Assembly: GCF_047496725.1 (NCBI RefSeq)
Contig: NC_132972.1
Span: forward strand, 7,122,001 to 7,186,000
Length of the DNA: 64,000 bases
Source of the DNA: Anoplolepis gracilipes
Lineage: Eukaryota > Arthropoda > Insecta > Hymenoptera > Formicidae
Direction of reading: 5' to 3'
In this document: one piece after another, positions 1 to 13,584 of the stretch
Layout of the letters: each line of letters opens with the position of its first letter
Numbering within the stretch: the stretch's first letter is position 1
Made by a program: the position numbers and the translations under genes
The notes under the pieces: model-generated
What the model was told of the DNA's origin: nothing
Seen by the model: the letters and a program-made list of their open reading frames with translations, nothing else
The model's database searches: none

Positions 1-3000
1 ATCTTAGAGGGAAACATTTTTTAAGGAATATACAGCAATTATTTCCATGATTATTAAACGATGGTGGTATTGTAAAAGACACTGAGAAGATCGTGAAAAA
101 ACATACGCATCGAATAGGTGGATTTACGCACGAGAAAGAGATTAGTTTTTCTATCGTAGAACGTCTAACATGTTTCTGCGTTACATCTATGAGAAAAAAC
201 ATTGGGCACTGACTCGAAATTTGTGTAATATTCTAATTATGCGCATTCCTTCGCAATTAACTTTCATGATTCACATTGGATCTTGAGTCACGTAACATGC
301 AAAACATTTTGCAAGACGCGTCAATTGAATACCACAAGGAAACAACGCAAATTAATATAGCGAGATCATTTATCATTATAATCATTGGCTCTTGATGAGC
401 TTGAAATTAAAACGTAAAAAACAATTTTTGAAAATAATATATAATTTAAAATAAGGCAAAAGATAAATTAATAAAAAATAAAATAAAATCTTTAAGAATT
501 TAGATAGCTCGATGCGTAAGCAAAAAAAGAAATTTAAAGCGTGTCAAAATTTTTTTATATAATTTAATAAATTAAATAAATTCAGGGTAGAGTAAATATA
601 AATTGTACATGAGATTAAAATTATCTCTTCATAATCGCTATGATTACTCTTAACATTAAAATGTGAAAATTAATTTTGCATGTACATTCAAATTTTTAGA
701 CTTCTGAAAAAGTGAACAGCTGCAATTGATTTGCGAGCTACGCGTTTCTGGCAAACATTATCGAAGTAGACACTAGAATATGTGTTGGCAAGAAGGTGCA
801 GAGAAAGTTTTAAGGCATACGTTGTTTTTGAAAATCGGCGACATTTGATAGAAATAGCACTATATAGAATCTTTTTCTGATAAAACTTTGATATACAAGC
901 GATTAACTCGCAATATCATTGATATTTTCTAGAAAACTCTCTAAAGTGTAGTCATAAGAACGAACTACGATCCTTAGGCAAGAAAGAAATCATAGAGTAG
1001 ATAGATTAGAATATTGGGATTATAATAAGAGAACGCGTAGAGTTAAATTTCGAGAAAATTTATGTCTTTTTTTATATTTGGTAAACGTTACTGCATCTTC
1101 CTCAAATATATCTCTCTGTCATAGATCGATAATAACATGTGTGAGAAACTATTTTAACGATTTCATATTCTATATAGAAGTCTATATATATATATATATG
1201 TATGTATAACTCTTAATTTTTCGTATAGCTTAGTTTAGGAATCATGACAGCAAATGTCATCGATATCTGTCTCGCTTTAACGAATCGTAATCGAATCTTT
1301 TTCCTTCTCTTTCCTCTTTCGCGCATTTTATATATGTATATAAATATTTGTTCTTAAAATCTTTTTTTTTGTGCGTCTCATATGCGTGTGCAACTTTCCG
1401 TGAAACCAACTATCGCATTAATTTCTTAAAACGACGGGCAAAAGGGATCGCTTTGTGAAGAGACACTGGGAGATCAGATAAAGAAAAAGGAAATTCGCAA
1501 TGGTTTTTACGTTTCGATGCGTGCATTTTTTTGTCTATATATCTTGCGAATGTCTCACGGATACGGATGTTAGAATGTAAAAGAATGTGAATTAGGCAGA
1601 AAAGTTCTCTGAGAAAACAGAGGGTACACGCAGGAGCTCTCGAAATGTAATTTTAAGCATGATCGAGACATGGATTCAATCAGAAATACTACAACAAACC
1701 CGCTATCACAACCTTCTTCCTTTTATTTATAAAAATAATTTATACCAACACGAAAAAGAATATATTATTGTATATATCGCGTTACAAGAACAAAAACTTT
1801 AAATGACGATATTTCTGTCGACCATATCTATACGTGCAATTGAACCCTGATTAAAAAGCGTTTTTTCGACGATTATTTTATTTATCTATAAAATGAATTA
1901 TTTAAGATGTATTGTTTGTTAAGATTTCTTGCTTGTTTACATTACTTATATATATCGTATTTTTATTTTTTAATATCGAGAAATATTATGATGCCGTTCC
2001 TTTTTTTCGTCTACGATGAATAATTAATAGCTATAATAATAGCCCATAAATTGGATAAATGCTAATAATAAAATTTTGTATTTGAGATATATCATGAGAT
2101 GAGATTCCATTCATGTGTAACGTGTTTCTCACAGATTTTTAAATAATATTATACATATATACAATCCCGCGTGAAGAGAAAATTTAAACTCCTCTTTTTG
2201 GGTCGATCATTTTTTTGTATACTCTAAAGAACTAAGATCTAAAAGAACAATCGATCATGCAAAAATGCCGAAAGAAAGTACTTCGAACATCCGTTTTTAC
2301 GCGCACTATTTCAAAACAAATTAAATTAAGACATCCTAATTTTCCAAGCATTAAAACGTCTCAGAGATTTCATTGAAATGTTTGAAGACGTCTCTTCGAC
2401 ATCGTTTAGATATAATAGTTCTTAATTAATTATAATTATCGATCGAGATAAAGAGATAGTTTTTAGATAATTAATTGACGAATCGATCCGTTAAGTTTAG
2501 TAAGTAAATAATAACTATTCTCTAGATATATTCTTCAAGAATCTCTTTTAAGCGTCTTTTTACGTATCTCTAAATGTCTTTTCGGCTTTAGTGTTATTTG
2601 AATCTAATAGATAAAAGTATATATACCACTCGCGTGTGAAAGTAAACCATTCAACATAGTGAGCAAATGTTGTCTTTTGACACTTGCGACTGCACGTGCT
2701 CACGCAGTAGAGAAGATGTAGATTTAATATCTCATTTTATTTCGTTTTATCTCTTTTGAGTGCTTGTGCATAAAACGTAATCTTATTGCTTTAAAATAAA
2801 ATAAGAAATATATGATATGCATTTGTGCTTGGAAATGTGCATTTATATATTCATTAAAATTGTAAATGAGGATGGAAATAAAGATATTTTGCGAATAAAT
2901 ATTTTTCGCATAAGACAACAGATTATCTTTTTATGTAAATATTTATGAATGAATATAATATTAATTATACGATGAATACAAGCACAATTTTGTTCTCCCT

Positions 3001-3781
3001 CCTTCGCTGCATTTCGCGATATCTTTTTATTCTTGATTTATCGTAATTTATTTGCGTCTCTTACGTTTCACGTGCTTTTTATAAAATATCCCTGATTAAA
3101 TATTATTATTATCCATTTTCTTAAACAATGTAATATCGACTGCGAAATAAAATTTACATTATATTATTACGTAATATGTTATGTAATTATGATCACATAA
3201 TAAATATTGATGTCTTTCGCAATATTTTTGCGACTATATAATGCATATAATTTATTATTTTATGACAAGATAAAATTATTATGCAAAACTATAGATATTT
3301 ATAGCAATGAAAAAAGAAATTTAAGAAGTTCTAAAATGGCAACATACCTATTTTATATTTATTATTATATTTTCTATTTTTTTACTAATAATATGAAATG
3401 CACTGCAAAATTCACATGGGTGTTAATGTTTTTATCGACATTACATTGCGTAAAAGTAAATTATAATGATATAAAAAAATAGATACTTAATGTTGATTAT
3501 GTTTCTATAGAAAGAGCATGATAATACGACTTTTACATTCAATTAACAAATAAATTAAATTAAATCAATATAATCAAATGTAACTTTTTCAATAATATGA
3601 AGGTTTTGTATTCGAAAAAAAAAAAGAATTGAAACGAGATGAAATTTCAAAGAGACGCGTACAAACCGATGCGATTTTAATTGGGAAGTAACGAAATAGT
3701 ATTTGAACAAATAACTTTTCCGTAGCAGAAATTTTTAACAGTTGTCTTAGAATTTGGATTTTCACGATTATGTATTATTAA
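1..3781. other. AT-rich flank without a recognisable gene
   Basis: This stretch is strongly AT-rich with frequent stops in all frames. The only longer open frames are hydrophobic or low-complexity peptides that match no family I know. A short (TA)n tract lies near 1180-1199. It is downstream of the minus-strand neurocalcin gene, so it may be intergenic or part of a very long 3' UTR; nothing in the sequence decides between these. I see no RNA gene here. Confidence 0.6.
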
Positions 3782-4004
3782 CCCCTTGACTGTCGAAAGC
3801 AAATTGTACCTTGTGGGCCAAAAGTGCGTTGTTACAAAGTATATACAGATTTAGCGATTTAAAAAAAAACCTTAAGATACTAACAAGTTTTATGAAAATC
3901 AAAATAGATTAAGTCTATTTTTTCTGCGATGCGCCACCGATAGTCACTGATAGTCGTGGTCATTTTTTTTCCGGCGCCATATGATGTCAGTGACAGTCAA
4001 GGGA
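3782..4004. mobile_element. Short TTAA-flanked non-autonomous DNA transposon (piggyBac-like MITE)
   Basis: The element is 223 bp and is bounded on both sides by TTAA (3778-3781 and 4005-4008). The termini are inverted repeats of about 13 bp, CCCCTTGACTGTC at the left and, read inward from the right, TCCCTTGACTGTC. Subterminal copies of TGAC/GTCA-type words (around 3943-3957 and 3984-3999) look like transposase-binding repeats. It has no coding capacity. TTAA duplication with C-rich termini is typical of piggyBac (Kolobok also uses TTAA), so the superfamily is inferred rather than proven. Confidence 0.75.
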
Positions 4005-4674
4005 TTAATCACGATCGCCTTATTACCGCTCGTGTTCCGTCAAACTTCAATATTTCAACTTATTCATTTCATGTCCGTCGTTACATAAAATGTCGAATGC
4101 ACTGTGAAATATCGAGCTGTATGATATCGAATGCATTTCATGCCGTTTTAAAATCATGCCACTTCTAAAATCTTCTCTTCCGAGTCGTGCAAATTTAGTC
4201 GGGATGTTTTCTCATGTTTATTGCTTTCTTAATTTATTCCAAGGTACAATTAACTGCGTCTCACGCTTGTATGACTGCCGTCGTCTTTAACGTAACATGG
4301 CAGTCCTATGCTATATGTTATAATATTGATTTCGTCTTCAATAAACGCAATTATTTTTTTCTTTTTACTGTCAAATCAAAGCTTCCGTCATTGTTGCTTC
4401 TTTCTGATACCTTTTGTTATAGAATAAAATCTCTTTCCACTCTCTTAATATAATCGGAAAAGTTCACAAGAGTAACTTTAGAATCTTAACGTGTATTATA
4501 TATTTATATGTATATATTAACACTAATGAGGTTATTTATTTGTTTATACAATGACTATATACTGAAAGATTAGAGATATCATTAAATAGTCTTTATCCTT
4601 AAATATTAATGAGCACGAGATGAATAGATGTACATCTTAGAAAGTACAATAGCAATATATTATAATAGAGATTT

Positions 4675-4685
4675 GTATGTGTGCA

Positions 4686-4716
<31 letters not shown>

Positions 4717-4735
4717 ATGCGTGTGTATATATATT
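4675..4735. repeat. Compound (GT)n/(TA)n microsatellite
   Basis: The tract is a run of TG/GT dinucleotides broken by short AT and GCA interruptions, passing into (TA)n. Open frames that cross it on both strands are repeat translations, not genes. Confidence 0.9.
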
Positions 4736-4739
4736 TATA

Positions 4740-6086
4740 TATATAATATTTATATCTCTCCGTGTAACGCGTTTTTACAAAACACAATACTGCCTTGCGT
4801 AACAAACCTAATAAAATCAAAACTCTCTTACAGCATTCGTTATACGCCACCGCAAGATTTTAGCATAGCACTGTCAGACCGGGTGTCTCATTGAAAGACA
4901 GTCTAGCGTAACGAATGTTCTCCGAAAAAGATATCGATCACGAATGGAAAAGCGATCGCGCGCCGAATACGCTTGTCAAAGTTAAACGATAATAAGGAGA
5001 GAAAGAAAGAAGTGCAATGTAAAAGAAAAAAACTTTCAGCAAAAAAAGGTGAATTGGAAAATAATATAAAAAGGATCCATCCTCTCTCGACAAACAATTA
5101 ATAAGCCATCCAGTCGGAAGTCACTCTCCATCGTACACCGAAAAATATCGTTTATGTGCGCGCTCGTGTTTACTTAATCGTTATCCATTATACTCGACTG
5201 TCCGATCGTGTAATAAACCAAGGAACCGTCATGAGCCATAAAATATCAAACTCTGCTGCTGCATATATGTATTCGCATGGGCGAAAATTGTAATTCCTTA
5301 TCACTCTCCATTTTCATCAATAATGTATAATGTAAGTGTTTATGTGTATTTATGTATATATAATTATCGCGATCAATCGATCGATACTTATCGGACGATG
5401 GGGCGATAAGGCTCGCACCTCGAGCCGTCTCTTTATCGCGTTCGCTTCTTTTATATACGGGACACGCGTATACGCAGAATGGATATACATATACGCATAC
5501 TTCTTACACGCTCACACAAGACGCACGCATTCACAAAAATAAATCTCTAAATACGGCACGCGTGCGCGCGTGAAGATCCCTCTTCTTTATCCGTCGGTCG
5601 CTCGGCGAAGCGCGATTCCTTCGCTAAAGCTGAGGGCCAGTCGCTCTGATCGGCAAGGAGGATGCGTTTCATTTCCATTAGCGAGATTGGAAAGAGGCGA
5701 AAACCTTTATGCTCTATCCGACTACAATTATGTTCATTCTACTAACCATCGTAACGACAAAGGTCACTAGAAATGGTAAAATGACGACGAGAGATGAATA
5801 TAACAGTAATATTAAACGACAAACTCTTCACGATTCGATCGGATAGCTCTGCGAGATCTCGATCACCAGGACATTGTATACCGAATCGAAACGTCGCAAC
5901 GGGACAATAAACTAGTCGCTTCTTTCTACATACGTACGTCAAATCGAGAGTATTTTCTTCATAGCATCTTCGATGCATCATATCCGTGCTATGACAATCG
6001 TTACGCAGTCATTTCTTCCTTCTGCTAGATCAAGCTCTAAATCGGTCTCTAAGCGTGTGGTGTATGTATGTGTTTAACTAGCAAGC
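4740..6086. other. Gene-free stretch with rising CpG content
   Basis: From about 4900 rightwards the sequence has more CpG and less poly-A/T than the flank to its left. Short open frames exist on both strands but none resembles a known protein. A 6-bp hairpin (GGCTCG / CGAGCC) sits at 5410-5426. No tRNA-like B box was seen. The stretch may be downstream intergenic DNA, a regulatory patch or distal 3' UTR of the minus-strand gene. Confidence 0.5.
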
Positions 6087-6184
6087 GCGTCTTACTAGCG
6101 CGCAATTTCGATTTCGCAGTGACCTTTGCCTAGGATCGTGGACTTCTAATCACTAAATTTCGTTGCTAGCGCGCAGTAAGACGC
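6087..6184. repeat. Foldback: ~98-bp imperfect inverted repeat
   Basis: The outer arms 6087-6096 (GCGTCTTACT) and 6175-6184 (AGTAAGACGC) are perfect complements. After a one-base bulge the pairing continues through GCGCGC (6098-6103 with 6169-6174), giving a 16-bp stem that encloses about 65 nt. The arms are GC-rich compared with the surroundings. No clear target-site duplication flanks it, so it could be a tiny foldback element or a transcribed hairpin. Confidence 0.7.
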
Positions 6185-6872
6185 CACGCGAATGTGAGTC
6201 TTTTCCGTGAATGGGTCAGTCCGTAATAATGAGCCAAAACACTCGGGGGAAGGGGGGAAGGGGTCCGTTGAGGGCAGGAGATATCGTGTCACCAAAGGGA
6301 TGGATGTCCGTCCGCATCTTCGGTATTAAATACCAACACGGCGATGTGTGAAGACAACGGCCGCAACCGAAAACCGTGAATTTCCTAGCATTCGTGCGAG
6401 ACATTAATGTTAAAACGAACGCAGGTCCGACGATGCGTCGATGCAATCCTACTCGTATGTACAAGGTTCCCCTGCTGATGACGCGCGACACGTTTGACCG
6501 CTCTTCAGGTCCGGAGAGCGATCTCTGGAGAAACTCGAATGTCGTCGCTCATCAGAGTTTGTTTTGTTGCCGTACATGCACGCTATAGTCACGGATATTT
6601 TATTACGAACACAGAGTATTTTAGAATTTTGCTAATCGCGCGTTGCATCTCGAACGACCGGCACAACCGGCGAAATTTCTCGGTGACGGCATCGACGCAA
6701 CGTCGGACCCAAGTTAAGCGACGCGGACTGGCTTCCCTCCTTTCGTGTTGCGGGCGTTTCTTGGGATGGCTTCGCGGATCGTTGGTCGTGCGCAACGCAG
6801 CACATACGACCCGAAAAGGCGTAACAAGCTTCTCGCTAAACCGATCCGTTTGAACGAAACGGAGCGACTGGA
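6185..6872. other. CpG-rich patch downstream of neurocalcin, no recognised gene
   Basis: This is one of the more GC- and CpG-rich parts of the left end. Its longest open frame (6494-6853, plus strand, 119 codons) is arginine-rich and resembles nothing I recognise. Frames this long are expected by chance where AT content drops. It lies 0.8-1.5 kb beyond the neurocalcin stop and may be 3' UTR, a regulatory module or the promoter region of a gene I cannot see. Confidence 0.45.
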
Positions 6873-6987
6873 CTAGTCTTGTAGACTAGCTTGCGGTATG
6901 CGCAAGCGCCATGGGCCCAGTGACCCTGGGACCTCTCGGATACCGGCCCAATTTATAAAAGCCCTCACAAAGCACGCATCTGTGCTT
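6873..6987. other. Cluster of perfect hairpins with a TATA-like word
   Basis: Several perfect short stems lie side by side within 115 bp. CTAGTC/GACTAG pair at 6873-6889. CGGTAT (6894-6899) pairs with ATACCG (6940-6945) and encloses CCCAG/CTGGG (6916-6930). AAGCAC (6970-6975) pairs with GTGCTT (6982-6987). A plus-strand TATAAAA lies at 6954-6960. The outer pair around an inner hairpin gives a multibranch-like fold. Whether this is a structured RNA, a 3' UTR element of the minus-strand gene or a promoter is not shown by the sequence. Confidence 0.45.
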
Positions 6988-7267
6988 ACGCATAACGCGC
7001 GTGATCGTAGAATATCCGCAAGAAATTACCAAGACGATATCTTCGAGCAATAAAGGCGATTTTCTAACTTATTATCACCATCATCGGTATCAGACGATAA
7101 ATTTGAATAATCGTATTAATCATAAAAATTGTGAGTTCTTTTTACATTCAACTTTCAAATAAAATAGTTGTAGAATTTTCACAAGACAAGGGATATTAAT
7201 TTATTATAATTTGTAATATTAAAAGATATTTTTAATCATGTTTTAATTGTTAATCATAAAATAAAGT

Positions 7268-7283
7268 TTTATTTTTTTTTATT
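7268..7283 (-). promoter_or_regulatory. Candidate polyadenylation signals of neurocalcin
   Basis: Read on the minus strand, two AATAAA hexamers occur (7278-7283 and 7268-7273). The first is about 410 nt past the stop codon and is the first exact AATAAA after the stop. Nca 3' UTRs may be longer, so this may not be the only site used. Confidence 0.4.
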
Positions 7284-7695
7284 ATTCTCTGTACCGAATG
7301 TAATCTATTATTAAAATATGATTTACTTATCCAACACAATCATATTTTATGCATCAATATCGTTCTGAAATAAAGAATGTCTATCAAGTAAAATAATTTC
7401 CAGTAGTCATCTATTTTGAATTTAAATCAACCATGGCGAATGAATATTTATACATTCAAGTGTTTTATCCTACAATTAAAAACACATTATATAACAATTA
7501 TTAGATTAAAATAAAAAAAAAAAAAAACTCAAATATGTATGAAGATAACGTTTCGGCAAGTTTCTTAATGTACCAATAAATTCAGAGGACAAGTTTCTAC
7601 GATCATGCCGTTTCTGCTTGGGATATCAATTGGGCCGGGCTCCGATTTGGGTATGCAGATGGCATATCAGTATTTGTCTGTATTGGCCCAGGGCC
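7284..7695 (-). other. Probable neurocalcin 3' UTR
   Basis: The stretch runs from the TGA stop to the first AATAAA on the minus strand. The first ~120 nt after the stop are less AT-rich than the remainder. There is no second open frame that continues the protein. Confidence 0.5.
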
Positions 7696-9469
<1,774 letters not shown>

Positions 9470-9621
9470 GGCTGTTTAAACTCCTTTCCTTCCAGAATCC
9501 CTGATTTTCCGACGAATCCCGGGACCCAATTAGAAGAAAATTAAGCTCTAACTAGACTACTATTCTAATAGTGCCGTTAAGCACAATACGCTTCGCGGCT
9601 GGTATTCTCCACCAGACACGC
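9470..9621 (-). other. Neurocalcin 5' UTR part of the first coding exon, with upstream splice acceptor
   Basis: On the minus strand a long pyrimidine tract ending ...TTTTTCTTTCAG lies just before 9621. This is a strong acceptor, so the ATG exon probably begins at 9621 and at least one untranslated exon lies further right. The upstream exon and promoter are not identified. The leader ends ...AACAGCCATGG around the start codon. Confidence 0.65.
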
Positions 9622-11673
9622 CTGAAAGAAAAAGAGACGTACAATAACTTTCAATGATCTTTTGCGATTAAACTGACTGGGAATAGCAGAAGACGATGGA
9701 TGCTCGAAGGTGTATCGCTTTTTCTTTTTCCGCTCGCGATCGTTTCGACAGCAACCTTAACTATTACCTATCGGAATTATTATTTATATTCGAGATCGAT
9801 CGAAAATTAACGAGCGAAACAAATGGATAAAAACGCGACATAAAAAATATCCCCCCCCTCTAAAGAATCGCGACAAATTCTATAAACAATTTGAATGTCA
9901 AAGGTCACGTGGATACTAAACCATACCACCGACGATTAAAGACGAAGTAAAAAAGATTCCGTGTAAATTGTACATGCACGTGTTATTGAGAATCCTTTGA
10001 GCTTTATTATCGTTCAACCTTTACGATCAATGCCGTTAAATATCACAACCGCGATATATATGAAGAACAATTAACGTTTTGTCTTAAAATTGTTTAATGC
10101 ATCGCTGATAGATATTCCTCGATTTTCTACGAACTTTGAATTTTCGTCGATCGTTCTCATTAGCAAACCCTCGATCGATTTTACACCTTTCTCGACAAAG
10201 TGTATTTATAACATACAAAAACAAAGGGAGTTTTTGAAGGATGCGATGAGTTAAGGAGTTTAAATGACAAGAATAGGATACGCATTTGCACACATTCATA
10301 CTCATTCACACAACTGCAACAGAAGAAAACATAGATTAATTCAAAGATTAATAACAAGAAAGAGAGGCTACGATTTTTTTTATGAAAACAATAAAAACGC
10401 AACGGCAGTAATAATAATAATATAATAGTTTGGAGCGTAGTGTGCTTTATTATAATAATAATAATATTAGTAATGACGATAATGCAGGTTTCTCCCACGG
10501 TTCCTCGCCGTGCGAAGAACCCACATACAAAATATGAGTTAGTTTATTTTGATTGCTTAAACGGAATTAATTAATTAATTATACCACATAATAATAATAC
10601 GTACGTAATACGTAATTACTAGATCTCTTATTTAAAGTGTGTGTCCGCGTACACGTGTCCGTGTGTATGTATATATACGAGATACACATCGCGAGCAATA
10701 TTTACTCGGGAAATGATGGTGCATCATCGTGATGCAATCTCGCGTGGCCGCATACTTTACGCGTGAGCAAACAACAGTCCTTTCATCGCATCGTCGTCCT
10801 GAACAGGTCGACGAGTCTCGAGAGGGATGCTTCGGTCTCGCCCCTCGAGGCATTTCCGGCGGCGGCGGCAGCGAGTTGCATCTCGGCGGAAAAATAATCC
10901 GCTATGCCCGATGCCGAAAGATAATGTTCCGGCGACATACATACATATTCACGTGAATAACATTTGCATGCGATAACGCACGTGTCAGTAGCTCGCGGTT
11001 TGACGTTTGTTCTGACACGTGTACAACAGCGGCAGCAACAACAACGCGCGCTGTCACCCTTGTCGCAGCCGGGAATCGGGATCATCGATTGTGAACGCGT
11101 GAACGATCGTCACGCGTCGCGCATAAATTGTTCATAATCACTTTGTTATCTCTTGTTTCGCATCTGTGGCAAGCGTCATAGATCCGTTTCATGAAACTCG
11201 ACAAATCGAGCTAAGTAACGTACGACGGAGCGTCAAGAACTATCGTGGGAAATTATATCGCGATCGGACAGTCTGCTTCGTCGCGAGACCCTCGAGATTC
11301 GTGTATTTGTCAAGTGAGAAGTTATATACATTCTGAGGAGAATTTTTTATGAGACATTGTTTATCTCGTCACGATTCTACAACTTGACAGATATATCTGT
11401 AAACTTGTCGACGGATGGAATTCTGCTTGTTACAATCACCCTTCTATTCATGCTGAAAGCTATTTTTCTCCTTATTATTCGCGTGACAAAAACGTATTTC
11501 ACGGTTGACAAATTATATACCTGTCGTTTCTTGTCTCTTCGTCGCATTACAAACTTATTAAAATAGAAAGTCGTTGCAGCACGCATCAACATACTTGTTC
11601 GGTCATTAATCTGTCAAATTTTGTAAAAAAAAGATACAAAAAATATCAGTTCTCCGATCTCTTTTCTTTCGTG

Positions 11674-11713
<40 letters not shown>

Positions 11714-11792
11714 GCGAAGAGAATTAGGACCGCATCGCAATAATTACGACAATTCGCTGATTTATAACAGCAGAATATATCCATATTATTAA
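9622..11792. other. Upstream region of neurocalcin: AT-rich with a CpG-rich patch at about 10.63-11.33 kb
   Basis: No coding gene is seen. The left part is AT-rich with (TAA)n-like runs near 10407-10470. From about 10630 to 11330 the sequence becomes rich in CpG, with GGC/GCA triplet runs at 10858-10872 and CAGCGGCAGCAACAACAAC-type triplets at about 11026-11045. Such patches are typical of promoters or untranslated first exons of neuronal insect genes, so this is a candidate for the neurocalcin 5' end. A (TA)n tract follows at 11677-11710. Confidence 0.4.
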
Positions 11793-11999
11793 CCCTTTCG
11801 GAGTCTTTGTTCGAGTGATAATGTACAGTTACATTGAATGATTAACTTGCCCAATCTCGAGCAAGTATAAAAATAATTTTATAAAATAATTTTAGACAGA
11901 AAATTTATACATATATATGTTTGAATACACACTATTATAAATCGCAATAAAATGAGAAGCGCGCTTTGTATGCAATATTGCCGAGCGAAGCCGAAAGGG
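11793..11999. mobile_element. Short TTAA-flanked non-autonomous DNA transposon (207 bp)
   Basis: The left side follows TTAA (11789-11792) and begins CCCTTTCGG. The right side ends CCGAAAGGG and is followed by TCAA (12000-12003), one base from TTAA. The 9-bp terminal inverted repeats start with CCC as in the other TTAA elements of this window. The inside is AT-rich and non-coding. Assignment to a piggyBac-like group is inference from the TTAA site and terminal bases. Confidence 0.6.
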
Positions 12000-13543
12000 T
12001 CAATGTACAGAAAAGTCACATTACATAACGAGAAATTATATAGTACTATATCGTATAACGTTATAATGGCCTAATAAAAAAGAAGTATTTATCTAAAAAT
12101 TCGCATTTTATTTATATTTACTCCTTCATTACGCAGCTGTTCATCGATAATGGCGTGACATACACGCCAATACACTCGAAGTACATAATACGTTATTAAT
12201 TAGAACTTCGAGACATTCGTGGCCGCTATCGGGGGCGTATACGCTTCGGCAATTTCGCACAATCAGGGGATGCGCTGATTACAGCAGCAGCGTTGATAAT
12301 GAAACTAATGTAGTTAACTCGGCCGTCCTCGACGATCGACGTGCGTACAACGCACATTGCTGTTACGATAAAACGGAAGAAAGAAAGGCTCGTCGCGGAG
12401 CTCGACTTGAACAAGCAAATATTCGAATTCGCGTAACGGCAGAGTAAAACTTTTAACGATGTAGATAATGACAATAAGAGTATCGTAGTTATTTTTTTTT
12501 CACCCACGCTACCATATTCGAAGGAGATTTAATTTCAGATAGAGCTCGGAGCCGCGATATTGATTATATTATCATTTTCTGGAACGTCATTTGAGAAGAG
12601 AGAATACTTCTCTTTTGCAACTTGCTGTCATTATGACACTGCGTGTCGAAGAGTGATTCTGTGTAGAAGTCGAGTGCTTCTGCACAAATATTTCCTTTAA
12701 TGTACTTAATGTCTTTTTTTTAAATATTTTCGTTAGATCCTGCTTTCTCTTTCCGATTAATTACTATTCTGAAAGTATTTAAACATTGTAAAATATAAAC
12801 TCACATTAAGAATTTGTATTATTGAGTATTTTAACAAATAAAAATTGTTTTGATTAAAAAAAAGGTCTGTTTTATGAAATACGGTTCGTATAAATAAAAA
12901 TTGAAGAAATATATATATATCAGATATTTTCCGCAATACGCGTCTTGTAATATGCAACTAAACTTGGAATTCTAATGGAGCTATATAAATTATTTTATTT
13001 TAAATTTCTGGGTGTACATATATAGTTGAAACATATATGTATCATCGATTCTTCGTCTTTTTATACGTCACATTTATGCTCTATTTTTTTTAATCTACTA
13101 TTGGTGAAAATCGTGCAGAATGGAATATAGAATATATCCATCATATTCAACTCTGACGTTGACATCTTCATTATATCATGCATATCATTATTTTGCGCGG
13201 TAGATGAAAAATTTTTATTAACGCCCATCGTTTGCACGTCGTAAAAAACGTATCGTATATTATGTGTGTACATGCCGTGCCACATTTCTTCCCTCCTATC
13301 ATATTATCTAATAAGGTAAATGCGTGTAATTTTTTATCTCCGTAATAAATGTAACCAGTCGTAAGCGGCGTGTCATTATGTCCTTGAAACAAAATTGATA
13401 CCTTGTGTAAAGATTTATACTCGTTGTCTTGTGTCCTGATCGCTAACAACCTTATCCGGAAAAGCAATTTTACTCGAAATGTGGGACGACCGTATGCAAA
13501 ATACCGTGCTTGCAATTATCTCGCAAGGACGTCTGTAATACAC

Positions 13544-13545
<2 letters not shown>

Positions 13546-13581
<36 letters not shown>
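13546..13581. repeat. (GA)n microsatellite
   Basis: This is an uninterrupted 36-bp GA dinucleotide run. Two open frames crossing it translate into Arg-Glu repeats and are not genes. GA runs can bind GAGA-factor-type proteins in insects, but no other promoter evidence is present here. Confidence 0.95.

Positions 13582-13584
<3 letters not shown>

Noticed and set aside
4599..4894. Cys/Val- and Tyr/Ile-rich frames on both strands
   Set aside because: They are translations of the (GT)n/(TA)n microsatellite.
6494..6853. 119-codon arginine-rich plus-strand frame
   Set aside because: It lies in a CpG-rich patch with a competing minus-strand frame, and no domain or splice context supports coding.
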